From assembly GCA_046728115.1 (NCBI GenBank), contig JBKPDW010000598.1, positions 1 through 32,955 on the forward strand: 32,955 bases of DNA, in the 5' to 3' direction. Below, in pieces: positions 23,090 through 32,700 of this stretch. Position 1 is the first letter of the stretch. Each line of letters begins with the position of its first letter. The notes beneath the pieces were generated by a model. That model was not told where the DNA came from, ran no database searches, and was given only the letters and a program-made list of their open reading frames with translations. Both the position numbers and the translations under genes were made by a program. The stretch comes from CAVSWN01 sp046728115. GTDB taxonomy: Bacteria > Acidobacteriota > Vicinamibacteria > Vicinamibacterales > CAVVIG01.

Positions 23090-23962
23090 GTGGCCGACCG
23101 CCCGCCCCGCGTGCCGCGTGCACAGACGCGCGAGATCGTGGAACTTCGACAACTCAAGACCACGCAGCCTGAACTCGAATCGGCCGTGGACATGCAGATC
23201 GCGCTCGTCGACATGCAGCGGCGCGTGCAGAGCCGCGTCCCCCTGCCGTGGATCCAAGTCGACACGGCGTGGCTGGAGGCGCAGCAGGCCGCCGGCCGTC
23301 CGCTGGTGCGATTCGAAAATATCCCGCTCGAGTGGACCGATTTTCGGCTCGCATTCCGGCAGACTGCCGACATCCTGAGGCGCTTCGAGGCTCTCGAACG
23401 CGCCGATCACGAGAAGATCGTGGCGCTCGGGCGCGACGGCCACTCGCTCGAGCCAATCGTGAAGGCGTGGTACGACACGACATCCGGCGTCGATGGGGTG
23501 TCGACGTCAACGCGCCAGACGGCGATTGCGGATGCTCCCGCGGGACTCGATCAGGTGCTCGTGCTGGCGATGCGTCCGTTTCTCTCGCGGTGCGCCGATG
23601 CCTTGTCGCAGCGCATCGACTTCACGGCGTGGCAGCACGGACATTGCCCGTTCTGCGGATGGGAACCGGATTTCGCCGTCATCACGCCGGCCGCCGAGCG
23701 GCGCCTGATCTGCGGGCGCTGCTGGGCGTCATGGGGCTTCCCCACGCTGACATGCCCGTACTGCCGCAACGACGATCGTGCGCTCATCACGTCGTTCGCG
23801 ACTCGCGACGGCCGCTACCGGGTGAACGCATGCGACGTGTGCCGCCGGTACCTCAAAGCCTACGACGCGCGACACGCGACGCGTCCGCTGCTGGTGGCGG
23901 TTGACACCATCGCCACCCTGCCGCTCGACGCGGCGGCGATGCAGCGGGGGTACAGCGGATAA
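23090..23962 (+). CDS. fdhE: FdhE-like formate dehydrogenase accessory protein
   Basis: A zinc-ribbon protein of 290 residues in the FdhE family, which interacts with formate dehydrogenase catalytic subunits during their maturation or quality control. Four cysteine pairs are arranged as two rubredoxin-like knuckles: GHCPFCGWEPDF, LICGRCWASWGF, TCPYCRND and ACDVCRRYLK. The N-terminal 140 residues are helical, as in FdhE. The frame is open for 47 codons more, but those are read from pyrimidine-rich repeat DNA, so I prefer GTG at 23090. No formate dehydrogenase, selA/selB or molybdenum-cofactor gene is in the window, so it is an orphan here. The stop codon overlaps a hairpin. Confidence 0.82.
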   Translation: MADRPPRVPRAQTREIVELRQLKTTQPELESAVDMQIALVDMQRRVQSRVPLPWIQVDTAWLEAQQAAGRPLVRFENIPLEWTDFRLAFRQTADILRRFEALERADHEKIVALGRDGHSLEPIVKAWYDTTSGVDGVSTSTRQTAIADAPAGLDQVLVLAMRPFLSRCADALSQRIDFTAWQHGHCPFCGWEPDFAVITPAAERRLICGRCWASWGFPTLTCPYCRNDDRALITSFATRDGRYRVNACDVCRRYLKAYDARHATRPLLVAVDTIATLPLDAAAMQRGYSG

Positions 23963-23986
23963 GAACGGCTCCAGCGGCCTGTTCTT
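23961..23986 (+). terminator. Hairpin overlapping the fdhE stop codon
   Basis: AAGAACGGC pairs with GCC-T-GTTCTT across a short loop, a 9-bp stem with one bulge. There is no T-run, so Rho-independent activity is doubtful. It lies in the convergent gap to the D,D-carboxypeptidase gene. Confidence 0.3.
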
Positions 23987-24097
23987 GCTCCGAGGGCACT
24001 GGTGCCTGGTCCGTCCGCGCGCAGGACGTGCCTGTCGCGGAACACCCGAAGGTGAAAACGGAGAACCGGAGCGGGAGCGTTCCGGGCGAGCGAGCAG

Positions 24098-25213
24098 CTA
24101 ATTCTGCTGTTCAGTCGATGGTTTCGCGAGCAGGGTCGCTGCTTTCGACGACACCCAGTTGAAGAGATTCTGCGATTCGAGGAAGCGGCCGGCGTTCGAC
24201 CGGGCGCCGAACACCACGACGGCGATGTCCTGACCGCCCTGCGGCAGGCGGAGGACCGTTGCCAGGCAGTAGCCCGCCTTGGAGATGAATCCGGTCTTGC
24301 CCGCGCGCACGTCGACATCGGGTTTGCCGAGCAGATGGTTCGTGCTGTGGAAGGCTACGGGCCGTCTGCCGTTGACGTAGACGGTGTATTCAGGCATTCG
24401 CATGATCGACGAGATGCGGTCGTCCTGCGACGCCAGAGTGATGAGCCGAGCGATGTCGTAGGCGGACGAGACGTTGTCGGCCAGCAGGCCCGACGGATCG
24501 GTGTAGTGCGTCGCCTGCAGGCCGAGCTCGGCGGCCTTTTCGTTCATCCTCGTGATGAAACCTGACGTTCCCTCAGGCGACACGCGCGCCAGCGCGCGGG
24601 CGGCGGCGTTGTCGGAGGCGATGAGCAGCAGGTGCAGCAGATCGTCCGTGGTCACCTTGTCGTTGGCATGCAGATGGGTCGTCGAGGCCTGGAAGACATC
24701 GGCGCGCGTCATGGTGACCGGCTGCGTCAGATCGGGATCGTGTTCGAGAAACACGGTCGCTGTCATGACCTTCGTGATGCTGGCGATCGACCGCTGGTCG
24801 AGCGAGTTCTCCTCCCACAACACTTCGTTGGTCGTGGGGTTGTAGACGATGGCCGCGGCGGCGCGGAGATCCGGGACGAGGTCGCCACTCGGATCCACTT
24901 TGAAGCGCGGCAACGCCGTATCCGCCATCTCGCGTGCCATGGCCACGGCGCGAGCGCGCGCCAGGGTCTGCTTGCGCGATTGCGACCGCTGCGCGGAGTA
25001 CGCCGTGCTCCGAGGCGTGGGCGTCGATTTGCTGGTTGCACTCTTGCTCGCTGTGGTCGCGCGCCGCGATCTCGCGGTAGCGGCGACGGCTGAGGTCGAC
25101 CCGACACCAATACTGACGAGACCGACGAGCGCAACGGGAGCAAGCCAGGGGGCGCGCCTGTTCAAGATGAATGCCTCGATGTTAGATGAATCCTCGCGAC
25201 GGAGCGACGACAT
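24098..25213 (-). CDS. D-alanyl-D-alanine carboxypeptidase (peptidase S11, low-molecular-weight PBP)
   Basis: Trims the terminal D-Ala from peptidoglycan pentapeptides in the periplasm. All three penicillin-binding motifs are present: S-x-x-K at Ser145-Lys148 (SIASITKVM), S-D-N at 200-202, and K-T-G at 306-308. A hydrophobic export signal lies at residues 20-45 (WLAPVALVGLVSIGVGS), followed by a Ser/Thr/Lys/Arg-rich linker. The chain stops soon after the catalytic domain, with no obvious PBP5 C-terminal domain or amphipathic anchor. The start is uncertain: ATG at 25213 is given, and a GTG lies 21 nt upstream. An internal TTG (MNRRAPW...) preceded by GAGG would give a cleaner signal peptide. 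Confidence 0.93.
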   Translation of the reverse strand: MSSLRREDSSNIEAFILNRRAPWLAPVALVGLVSIGVGSTSAVAATARSRRATTASKSATSKSTPTPRSTAYSAQRSQSRKQTLARARAVAMAREMADTALPRFKVDPSGDLVPDLRAAAAIVYNPTTNEVLWEENSLDQRSIASITKVMTATVFLEHDPDLTQPVTMTRADVFQASTTHLHANDKVTTDDLLHLLLIASDNAAARALARVSPEGTSGFITRMNEKAAELGLQATHYTDPSGLLADNVSSAYDIARLITLASQDDRISSIMRMPEYTVYVNGRRPVAFHSTNHLLGKPDVDVRAGKTGFISKAGYCLATVLRLPQGGQDIAVVVFGARSNAGRFLESQNLFNWVSSKAATLLAKPSTEQQN

Positions 25214-25355
25214 TCTAGCAGATAATTCGTACACCGCAACGGAATTAACGCCTTTTTGCCCACAAGTCCACGATTCTGCTTCGTCCGGATGAGCCTGCGG
25301 CCGATGCCACTCTCCTTATCGGCGCCACAGCCGGCTCCCGCCAGAGGATATCTGC

Positions 25356-25898
25356 ATGACTGAGCATGAATTGCACGAATACCGCGAACTGCGCGCAACG
25401 ATCCGCGAACGGGGGTCGGCGCGTGTCTGGGTGATGGTTGTCGGCATCCCATCGTGGGCCGCCATCGAGGTCGCGGTCTCGACCGTGGGACCGACACCGC
25501 TCGCCACCCTGGTCCCACTGGTCGTGCTGGCTGCGGCGTTCGAGGCCATCTTCGCGCTGCACGCCGGGGTCGAACGCATCGGCCGGTACCTCGACGTGTT
25601 TCACGCGGATGCATGGGAAAGCGCGGCTGCGGCCTTCGGACGTCCGAGCGGCGCCATCCGCGTCGATCCGCTTTTTGTCGGCATCTTCGCGGTCGCGACG
25701 ATGCTCAACCTCGTGCCCGCACTGCTCGTCGCCCCGACCCCGCAGGAGTTGATCTTCGTCGGCGGCGCCCACGCTCTGTTCGTCGTGCGCATGGTGTTCG
25801 CGCGACTGGCGTCATCCAAACAGCGCGCCATCGATCGTGAGCGCTTCGCGATTTTGAAGGCCGGATCAGCGACGACACGAAATCACGAAATCAGGTAG
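25356..25898 (+). CDS. Small membrane protein of unknown function
   Basis: 180 residues with a short charged N-terminus (MTEHELHEYRELRATIRERG) and four hydrophobic segments, at about 24-40, 46-68, 105-126 and 133-148. I recognise no family. The start is supported by AGAGGA seven bases upstream (25343-25348). The last residues (TTRNHEIR) are read from a CACGAAAT octamer repeat, so the native C-terminus may have ended earlier. It stands alone between two genes on the other strand. Base composition and codon use look like the neighbours. Confidence 0.8.
   Translation: MTEHELHEYRELRATIRERGSARVWVMVVGIPSWAAIEVAVSTVGPTPLATLVPLVVLAAAFEAIFALHAGVERIGRYLDVFHADAWESAAAAFGRPSGAIRVDPLFVGIFAVATMLNLVPALLVAPTPQELIFVGGAHALFVVRMVFARLASSKQRAIDRERFAILKAGSATTRNHEIR
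25876..25891. repeat. CACGAAAT octamer, two copies
   Basis: Two perfect phased copies at the 3' end of the membrane-protein gene. The word matches the CCACGAAA repeats between the desulfurase and mnmA genes. Confidence 0.65.
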
Positions 25899-25917
25899 TC
25901 GGCGCATCCATTTCTAT

Positions 25918-25934
25918 CCGGGTCTTTGCCCCGG
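25918..25934. terminator. Short GC hairpin in a convergent gap
   Basis: CCGGG (25918-25922) and CCCGG (25930-25934) around a 7-nt loop, between the convergent membrane-protein and sulfatase-fold genes. It is weak on its own; position is the main support. Confidence 0.25.
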
Positions 25935-25956
25935 CGAGCCTTCTTGCGCGTGAGCA

Positions 25957-28191
25957 TCACGGCCTCGAGCCGCCGAGGAGCTTCGCAACCTCGCGTCGAT
26001 CGTCCGCAAAAAATGCGGCCGGTGCAGTCTTGAGAAACTGCTCCAGGTACGGACGGGCGCGGTCGGCATGGCCGTCGCGCGCCAGGTTGACACCCAGGTT
26101 GTAGAGCGCGTCGAAGTTCGTCGGATCCAACTCCACCGCTCGCGTCCAGGCCTCGAATGCCGTGTCGTGGTCGCCCAGTCGCAGCGCGACCGTTCCCACG
26201 CCGGCGTGTGCGCGCGACGAGTTGGGCGCCACACGAACCGCGTCTTCGAAATACTTGCGCGCGCTCTGTAAATCATCGCGCTCCAGCGCGAGCACTCCGA
26301 GATTCTCCCTTGGCACGCTGCTCTCGGGGTTGAAAGTCAGTACACGTTCGAAGGTACGGCGCGCGTCATCGCGTCGACCGTTGCGGGCGTAGGCAATCCC
26401 TAGCGTGTTCAGCGTGTCGGAGTCGGCGGATGGATCGCTGGCAACCGGCTCGAGCAAATGCATGGCGTCGGCCACGTGTCCGGTATCGGTAAGAAATCCG
26501 CCGAGTTGAGTCGCCAACCGCGTGTCGCTCACGCCATGCGCGAGAGCACTCCGCAGCGTCTCGACGGCGGCCGTAGCATCACCCCGTTGCCACTGGATGA
26601 ACGCGAGATGGCGATACGCTATCGCCATGTCGGGCCGTTGGTCGATCACCTGACGGTAGATCTGCACTGCTTCGTTCGCATGCCCCTGGCCGAACGCCTC
26701 GACTGCTCGATGCACCGCGTGATCCAATTCCACAAGGCGCTTCGGGTCATCGTCCACCGAATACGTTGCTTTCACAGGGACACTGCCCGACACGTACCCC
26801 AGCGCGCGCAGGCGCGCGATGGTTTGCGGATCTCCGGCGGGACGCTGCCCAGGCACGATCGCGTGATAATCGCGTAACGCGGCGGCGAGCGCCCGGTCCC
26901 GATCAGGCGAACGGCCAGCCAGATTCAACTGCTCCCCCGGATCGCTGCCCAGGTCGTACCGCTCGGCTATCGGCAGGTCGATGAATTTGTCATGTGCCAC
27001 GAGGACGCCCCAGAGCGGCGCCCAGCCGCGATTCAGCATGGCGGACATCGCCTCGAAGTACACGGGGCGTGTCGCACCCCCGGCCCGACGTTCCGAAGAC
27101 GGCAGCAGACTGCGTCCGGGCAGGTCGGTCGGAACCGCCTTTCCGACGGCGTCGAGAATCGTCGGCATGATGTCGACGTGGCGGGCGGAGACGGACGACA
27201 CTTCTCCGGCACCGGTTCGATGGAATGCCAAGGCCGCAACGTCCGCGAGGAATGATCGGCCCTGTGTTCTTTGCGTTCCTTGCAGCCCTTGCGATCCAGA
27301 AACGCCTCCGATTTCCGCAATGATCAGGGGAACACGCAGCGTCGATTCATAGGCGAACAGGCCGTGCGATTCCTCACCGTGGTCGCCGAGCGCTTCGCCG
27401 TGATCGCCGGTGACCACCACGAACGTGGACCTGTCGGCCGAGCGCACGGCCTCGACAAGCGGCCCAAGCGCCGCATCAACGGTCGCTACTTCGCCGTAGT
27501 ACGGACGCCCCGCGTACTGCGCATCAAATGGCGCCGGCGGCCGGTAAGGCGCGTGGGGATCGAAAAGATGCACCCACATGAACCAGGGCGCGTCCTCTCC
27601 CGTCCGTCTGTCCCCCCCAGCCCTTCCCGCCGCTTGTGCCCTTTCCGCGATCCACTGCCGCGCCAGATTCGTTACGGCAGACGCCGCCCGTTCGGGCATC
27701 ACGAATTCTGCCGGCGCGCGCGTTTCGCCGAAGCGATCGTCGTACACATCGAATCCGATGTTGAGCCCGAATCGCGAATGCAACGGAAACGCACCAACAA
27801 AAGCGGCCGTTGCATAACCGGCTTGCTTCAGGGACGTGGCCAGCGTGGCAGCATCCGGCGGGAGGCGATAGCCGCTATTGTCGCGCAGACCGTGCTGAAA
27901 GGGATACCGCCCCGTCAGGATGCTCGCGTGCGACGTGAGCGTGACCACGGCGTGAGCGTGGGCGTAATCGAACCGCACGCCCTCGGCGGCAAGTCGATCG
28001 AGCGTCGGGGTCGCAGCCGGGCCGCCGTAACAGCCCAACGCGTCAGCACGCAGCGTGTCGATGGTGATGAGGAGGACATTCTGGTGGGTAATCGAGCGTA
28101 GATCAGCTTGGGCAGGCCGTCGCACCCATTGAATCGTGACGATGACGGCTGCCAAACCAATGACAGCGGCGAGAACGGTGCGGCGAATCAT
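25957..28191 (-). CDS. Sulfatase-fold (alkaline phosphatase superfamily) hydrolase fused to TPR domain
   Basis: 744 residues: an N-terminal membrane anchor or signal (VLAAVIGLAAVIVTIQW), the catalytic fold (about 37-430) and four to five TPRs (about 490-735). Metal-binding landmarks are NVLLITIDTLRADALGCYG (Asp45) and VVVTGDHGEALGDHGEESHG. The nucleophile segment is TLTSHASILTG, with Thr84 where true sulfatases have the Cys/Ser of C/S-x-P-x-R, so it cannot be a formylglycine enzyme. A threonine nucleophile is used by phosphotransferases of the same superfamily such as LtaS and EptA. Two low-complexity insertions (near GSQGLQGTQRTQG and ERAQAAGRAGGDRRTG) come from repeat DNA. The start abuts an ATGGCTG heptamer array. 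The M20 peptidase gene is upstream. Substrate unknown. Confidence 0.88.
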   Translation of the reverse strand: MIRRTVLAAVIGLAAVIVTIQWVRRPAQADLRSITHQNVLLITIDTLRADALGCYGGPAATPTLDRLAAEGVRFDYAHAHAVVTLTSHASILTGRYPFQHGLRDNSGYRLPPDAATLATSLKQAGYATAAFVGAFPLHSRFGLNIGFDVYDDRFGETRAPAEFVMPERAASAVTNLARQWIAERAQAAGRAGGDRRTGEDAPWFMWVHLFDPHAPYRPPAPFDAQYAGRPYYGEVATVDAALGPLVEAVRSADRSTFVVVTGDHGEALGDHGEESHGLFAYESTLRVPLIIAEIGGVSGSQGLQGTQRTQGRSFLADVAALAFHRTGAGEVSSVSARHVDIMPTILDAVGKAVPTDLPGRSLLPSSERRAGGATRPVYFEAMSAMLNRGWAPLWGVLVAHDKFIDLPIAERYDLGSDPGEQLNLAGRSPDRDRALAAALRDYHAIVPGQRPAGDPQTIARLRALGYVSGSVPVKATYSVDDDPKRLVELDHAVHRAVEAFGQGHANEAVQIYRQVIDQRPDMAIAYRHLAFIQWQRGDATAAVETLRSALAHGVSDTRLATQLGGFLTDTGHVADAMHLLEPVASDPSADSDTLNTLGIAYARNGRRDDARRTFERVLTFNPESSVPRENLGVLALERDDLQSARKYFEDAVRVAPNSSRAHAGVGTVALRLGDHDTAFEAWTRAVELDPTNFDALYNLGVNLARDGHADRARPYLEQFLKTAPAAFFADDRREVAKLLGGSRP
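27263..27298. repeat. In-gene 9-nt repeat (four units, TGCGTTCCT type)
   Basis: Units TGTGTTCTT, TGCGTTCCT, TGCAGCCCT and TGCGATCCA are in phase with the codons and encode a 3-residue period (SQG, LQG, TQR, TQG) inside the sulfatase-fold gene. The period is a multiple of three, unlike the intergenic arrays. Confidence 0.65.
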
Positions 28192-28225
28192 GGCCTATGG
28201 CTGATGGCCAGATGGCTGATGGCTG
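28190..28225. repeat. ATGGCTG heptamer array, five units
   Basis: ATGGCCT, ATGGCTG, ATGGCCAG (8 nt), ATGGCTG, ATGGCTG. The first unit starts inside the reversed start codon of the sulfatase-fold gene (28189-28191), so its leader is the array and no Shine-Dalgarno is present. Confidence 0.9.
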
Positions 28226-28271
28226 TCAAAATCTTCAGGCCATCGAACCATTCAGGCATGAGCACCGCCAT

Positions 28272-29585
28272 TCATTTCTGAGCGAGCGCGATCGTCAGCA
28301 GCACGGCGTACTGCGTGCCCATCCACGCATCGGTCGTGTCGAACGATTCCGTCAGTGCATGGGCGTCGGTGCCGCGGCCGCCTCCGCCGATGGTTATCGC
28401 AGGAATCTTCAGGCTCATCGGCAGATTCGAATCGGTCGAACCTTCGCCGAGGTTGGCGTTGAAGCCGAGCGCGGTCGCGGTGGCCAGACCGGTGCGGACG
28501 ATCGACGAATTCTCGGGCGTCGATCCGGCCGGCCGATCGCCGACCAGCTCCTTGACGGCCGTGATCACGTTCGGCCGGCCCCAGCGCTGGTTTTCTTCAG
28601 CGACCGCCGTGTCGACTGCTTTCTGAAAGCTCGCATCCACCGCCGCAAGCGACGCCGGATCGGACGACCGCATGTCCACTTCCATCCATCCCTCGAACGG
28701 AATGGAATTGACCGACGTCCCGCCGCCGACTCGACCAACGTTGAATGTCGTTTTCGGCTGGCGGGGCACCTGAATCTCCTGGATCTTCGCGATCGCGCGT
28801 CCCATCGCGCCCATTGGGTTTGCCAGGCCGAAGGCGCCGAAGCTGTGGCCGCCCGGACCCTTGAACGTCACGCGGTAACGGTGGCTGCCAACGGCGACGT
28901 TGGTCACATGGATGCCGGTGCCGTCGATAGACACGAACCGATCGATCTGGTCCTTCAACGTGTCGCCGAACAGCTGCTTGACGCCGCGCAGGTCGCCGAG
29001 GCCCTCTTCGCCGACGTTGGCGACGAACGTGATGGTCCCTGGCGTCTGGACGTTGGCCTTCTTCATCTCGCGCGCGATGCCGACGAGCACGCCGAGTCCA
29101 CGGCAGTCGTCCGCGATGCCCGGCCCGCGCAGGATGCGCCCGTCGCGCTTCACCTTCACGTTCGTACCCTCGGGAAAGACCGTATCGAGATGGGCGGCGA
29201 TGACCACGTGGGGACGCGGTGCAGCCCCCGCGTACGCACCCAGGACGTTGCCAACCTTGTCCACACGGACGTTCTGCAGTCCGAGATCCTGAAAGACTCG
29301 CTTCAATTCCGCGCCCCGCACTTCCTCCTTGAACGATGGCGCCGGGATCTCGCAGAACCGGATCTGATCCTCGATGGTTTGTGGTTCGGAGGCCTTGGCG
29401 CCTGCGATCGCTGCCTTGACTGCGGCGTTCTGCATGAGATCGGCAACAGGCCCGGGTGTCACCTCACGTCCAGCTTGCGCGTACACGGCGCACACCGAGC
29501 ACAGCACAGCTGATCCAATCGCCGCCATCAGTCGTCGCACAAACAACCTCGCTCGCCCCTTTCGCGCCTGTTTGTCGCATTCCAT
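28272..29585 (-). CDS. Exported M20-family metallopeptidase (tripeptidase/PepT-like)
   Basis: 437 residues with a basic N-terminus and signal sequence (LMAAIGSAVLCSVCAVYAQA), so probably periplasmic. The M20 dinuclear zinc ligands are visible in order: AAHLDTVF (His-x-Asp), GPGIADDCRGLG (bridging Asp), NVGEEGLGD (catalytic Glu-Glu), VSIDGTG, and near the C-terminus DAHALTES (His). The dimerisation domain includes GPGGHSFGAFGLANP. It would cleave short peptides. AAGGA seven bases before the ATG supports the start. It is followed 80 nt later by the sulfatase-fold gene on the same strand and is divergent from the second receptor. Confidence 0.92.
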   Translation of the reverse strand: MECDKQARKGRARLFVRRLMAAIGSAVLCSVCAVYAQAGREVTPGPVADLMQNAAVKAAIAGAKASEPQTIEDQIRFCEIPAPSFKEEVRGAELKRVFQDLGLQNVRVDKVGNVLGAYAGAAPRPHVVIAAHLDTVFPEGTNVKVKRDGRILRGPGIADDCRGLGVLVGIAREMKKANVQTPGTITFVANVGEEGLGDLRGVKQLFGDTLKDQIDRFVSIDGTGIHVTNVAVGSHRYRVTFKGPGGHSFGAFGLANPMGAMGRAIAKIQEIQVPRQPKTTFNVGRVGGGTSVNSIPFEGWMEVDMRSSDPASLAAVDASFQKAVDTAVAEENQRWGRPNVITAVKELVGDRPAGSTPENSSIVRTGLATATALGFNANLGEGSTDSNLPMSLKIPAITIGGGGRGTDAHALTESFDTTDAWMGTQYAVLLTIALAQK

Positions 29586-29765
29586 CGCATCATCCTTGGG
29601 GCCATCGGCACAGACCGAATCCTAACGCAGGACTGGGATTACCCCTACAATCCAAAACACCGAATTCGACGCCGAACACTGTCTCAAATCGTAACTTTTG
29701 TCGACACTTACCGCCCGATTACGCGTATTCTGTCGTGCACGATTCAGCTCGAGGTTTCTGTCAGC

Positions 29766-29771
29766 AGGAGG
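29766..29771 (+). promoter_or_regulatory. Consensus ribosome binding site AGGAGG
   Basis: A full anti-Shine-Dalgarno match six bases before the GTG at 29778. It decides the non-ATG start of the second receptor and suggests high translation. Confidence 0.8.
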
Positions 29772-29777
29772 TTATCT

Positions 29778-32700
29778 GTGACACGTTCGATTCTTGGTGC
29801 TCTCGCCGCTCTGGCACTCGTTACGGCTGTCGGCGTCGTACCGGCGACGGCCCAGACGGGGCAGATGTTTGGCGAACTCGTCGGGAAAGTGACTGACGAT
29901 TCGGACGCCGTGCTGCCCGGCGTCACAGTCACGTTGTCAGGTCCTGCCGTGATGGGCACGCCGACGGCGGTGACCAACGCGCAGGGAATTTACCGGTTCC
30001 CGGCGGTCAATACGGGGACCTATCAGCTCAAATTCGAGCTCGCCGGCTTCGCGCCGCTGTTGCGCGAAGGGATCGTGGTGCCGGTGCGACAGACGATCAC
30101 GGTCGATGCTTCGCTGAAGCTCGCAAAATTGCAGGAAACAGTCACGGTCACCGGCGCGTCGCCGACCGTGGACGTCGAGAACACCAAGGTCGGCGCACGG
30201 CTCGACCACGAAACCCTCCAGGCCGTTCCGACGTCGCGCACGATTTTCGGGTCGACGACCGTTCTGCCGGGCATGACGATGGGACGTCAGGACCCAGGTG
30301 GGTTGAACGCAGCGACGTCCACCAACATGGTGGCCCACGGCGCGAGCAACTACAGTTTGAACTACTACGGCGTGACCGCCGACACCCCACAAAACTACGG
30401 CTCGATGTACTACATGGACTTCGGCTCAGCCGAAGAGATCTCGGTCGATACCGCCGCAATGGGCGCCGAAATCGGCGGTGGCGGCGGCGCCAACATCAAC
30501 GTGGTTCCGAAGTCTGGCGGCAACAAGTTTCGCGGCGAGGCAATCGAGAGCATCACTGGCAAAGGGTACTGGGATGGCTTCACAGGCAACAACATCACGG
30601 ACGCCTTGAGGAGCCAGGGAATCACCGATCCGACACTACGCAAGCTGAACGATTTCAATGCCAACGCCGGCGGCCCGTTCATGAGGGATCGGCTCTGGTG
30701 GTTCGGGTCGTTCCGAAATTACAAAACCATCGAAGCGACGCCGAATTACACGATTGTCAACAGCGACGGCAGCCTGACGAATCCCTTCTTGTCGAACCTG
30801 CGCAACTACACGGCGAGTGGGAAGTATCAAATCAACAAGAACAATCAGTTCTCGGCCTTTTGGACCTACAACAAGAAATTCCAGCCGAACCGTAACGCCG
30901 GTCTGGCACAGCCGCGCCCCGAAGGCACGCTGAATCAACAGTCGCCAAAGAACCTGATCAACGGCAACTGGACGTCCGTGTTCGGTCAGAACACGTTCCT
31001 CGAAGTGTCCTCGAGCTATTTCCACATGCACTGGCCAAGCGACTGGTCGGACGAGTTCAAGGCCCTTCCGTCGAATCAGCAGCTGCCGTCGACATTCAAC
31101 ATCGGCACGAGCGTCTACATCGATGGGCCCGAACCTACGGGTCAACGGTTCCGTGATGCGTATCGGCAGCAAACGAACATTGGCGTCACGCGGTACATCG
31201 ATGACTTCCTGGGTGCGAGCCATCAGCTCAAAACAGGATTCGAACAGTGGTGGACGCCGACCGGCACCGACACGTTCAATATCTTCCAGGACGCCCGTCT
31301 GCGTTACACGGGCCCGGCAGCCACGTGCAGTCCGACCGTTCGGACTGGCTGCACACCCGTCGAAGTGTTTCTGTACAACACGCCGCTGACGCAGCAGACG
31401 CGGATGCGCAACTTTGCAGGCTTCGTGCAGGATCGTCTCAGCTACCCACGCTTCACGTTCAACCTCGGCGTGCGGTGGTCCTACTACGACGGCACGATCC
31501 CGGCGCAGAGCAACGGCGGCGCGGAGTGGGGCGCCGCGTGCGCAGCCTGCAACCAGTCGTTCCCTGAAATCAAGACGCCGTACAGCTGGAACACGCTGGC
31601 GCCGCGGACTGGCGTGGTGTGGAAGATCACCGACGACGGCAGGAACGTCGCGAAGGCGAGCTACAGCCGCTACTACGAGGGAATGTACACGACCGAGTTC
31701 AGCAGCATCAACGGGAACTCGATCCAGACCGGCGGCGTGGCGACCTACAACTGGAACGGCGCGTTCGACGCGGCGGGTCGGCCTGTGCTCGGCACCATCA
31801 AGAGCCAGTTCGTACCGAAGTCGAACACGATCGATCCGAACTTGAAAGATCCGCGCAACGACGAAATCATGTTCGCGTTCCAGCGCGAAGTCGCGAACAA
31901 CGTCTCGGTCAACGTTGATTGGATCCAGCGGTGGTTCAATGATGCCACGACCAACCAGGATTGCTACGGTCTCCCATGCAACACCGTCGCGTCAACCGCG
32001 TATGCGCCGACGAGAGTCGTGACAGATTTTGGTCCAGACAATCTGGCGGGAACGGCGGACGACAAGTCGGTCACTTTGTACAACGTGCTGCCGCAGTACG
32101 TCGGGAAAGACACGTTCTTCCACACCAACTGCGGCAATAACGTGTCGGTGAGTTGCACGCAGCAGTACAGGGCGCTCGAGATTTCAGTGGTCAAGCGGAT
32201 GTCGAATCGCTGGCAGATGCAGAGTTCGTATGTCTGGTCGCGGCTCGACGGGGATCAGCTCGGAATCAGCACGACGAGCACGACCCTGTCCGCAAACGAG
32301 CTCGACTTCACGAATCCGAACAACGTCCTGCCGTTCTCGCAGCAAGGCCGCGGCGCCAACGACCAGCCGCACGCGTTCAAACTGCTCGGCAGCTACCAGG
32401 CGCCCTACGGCATCACCCTCGGCGCAAACTTCCAGTCGCTGAGCGGTCTGCCGCGCGAGCGCACGCTGAGCGTGACCTCGTTCGCGCAGGGAACGCAGAC
32501 ACTCCGCATGGAGCCGCGCGGCACGTATCGCGCCGATACACTGAACCTCTTGTCGCTCCGCGGCGACAAAAGCTTCCGGACCGGCGGCACCAGTCGAGCG
32601 TCGGTCATCGTGGAGTTGCACAACGCGCTCAACTCGAGCGCGGGCCAGAACAGCTTCGGCACGATTAGCCGAGGCTACGCTGACCAGGCGGCGTTCGATG

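Noticed and set aside
25957..28191. Formylglycine-dependent sulfatase
   Set aside because: The C/S-x-P-x-R signature is absent (T-x-T-S-H instead), so the usual sulfatase annotation is not supported.
29698..29731. Promoter for the second receptor (TCGACA ... TATTCT)
   Set aside because: The spacing is 19 nt or more and the -10 match is weak, so I do not list it as a feature.
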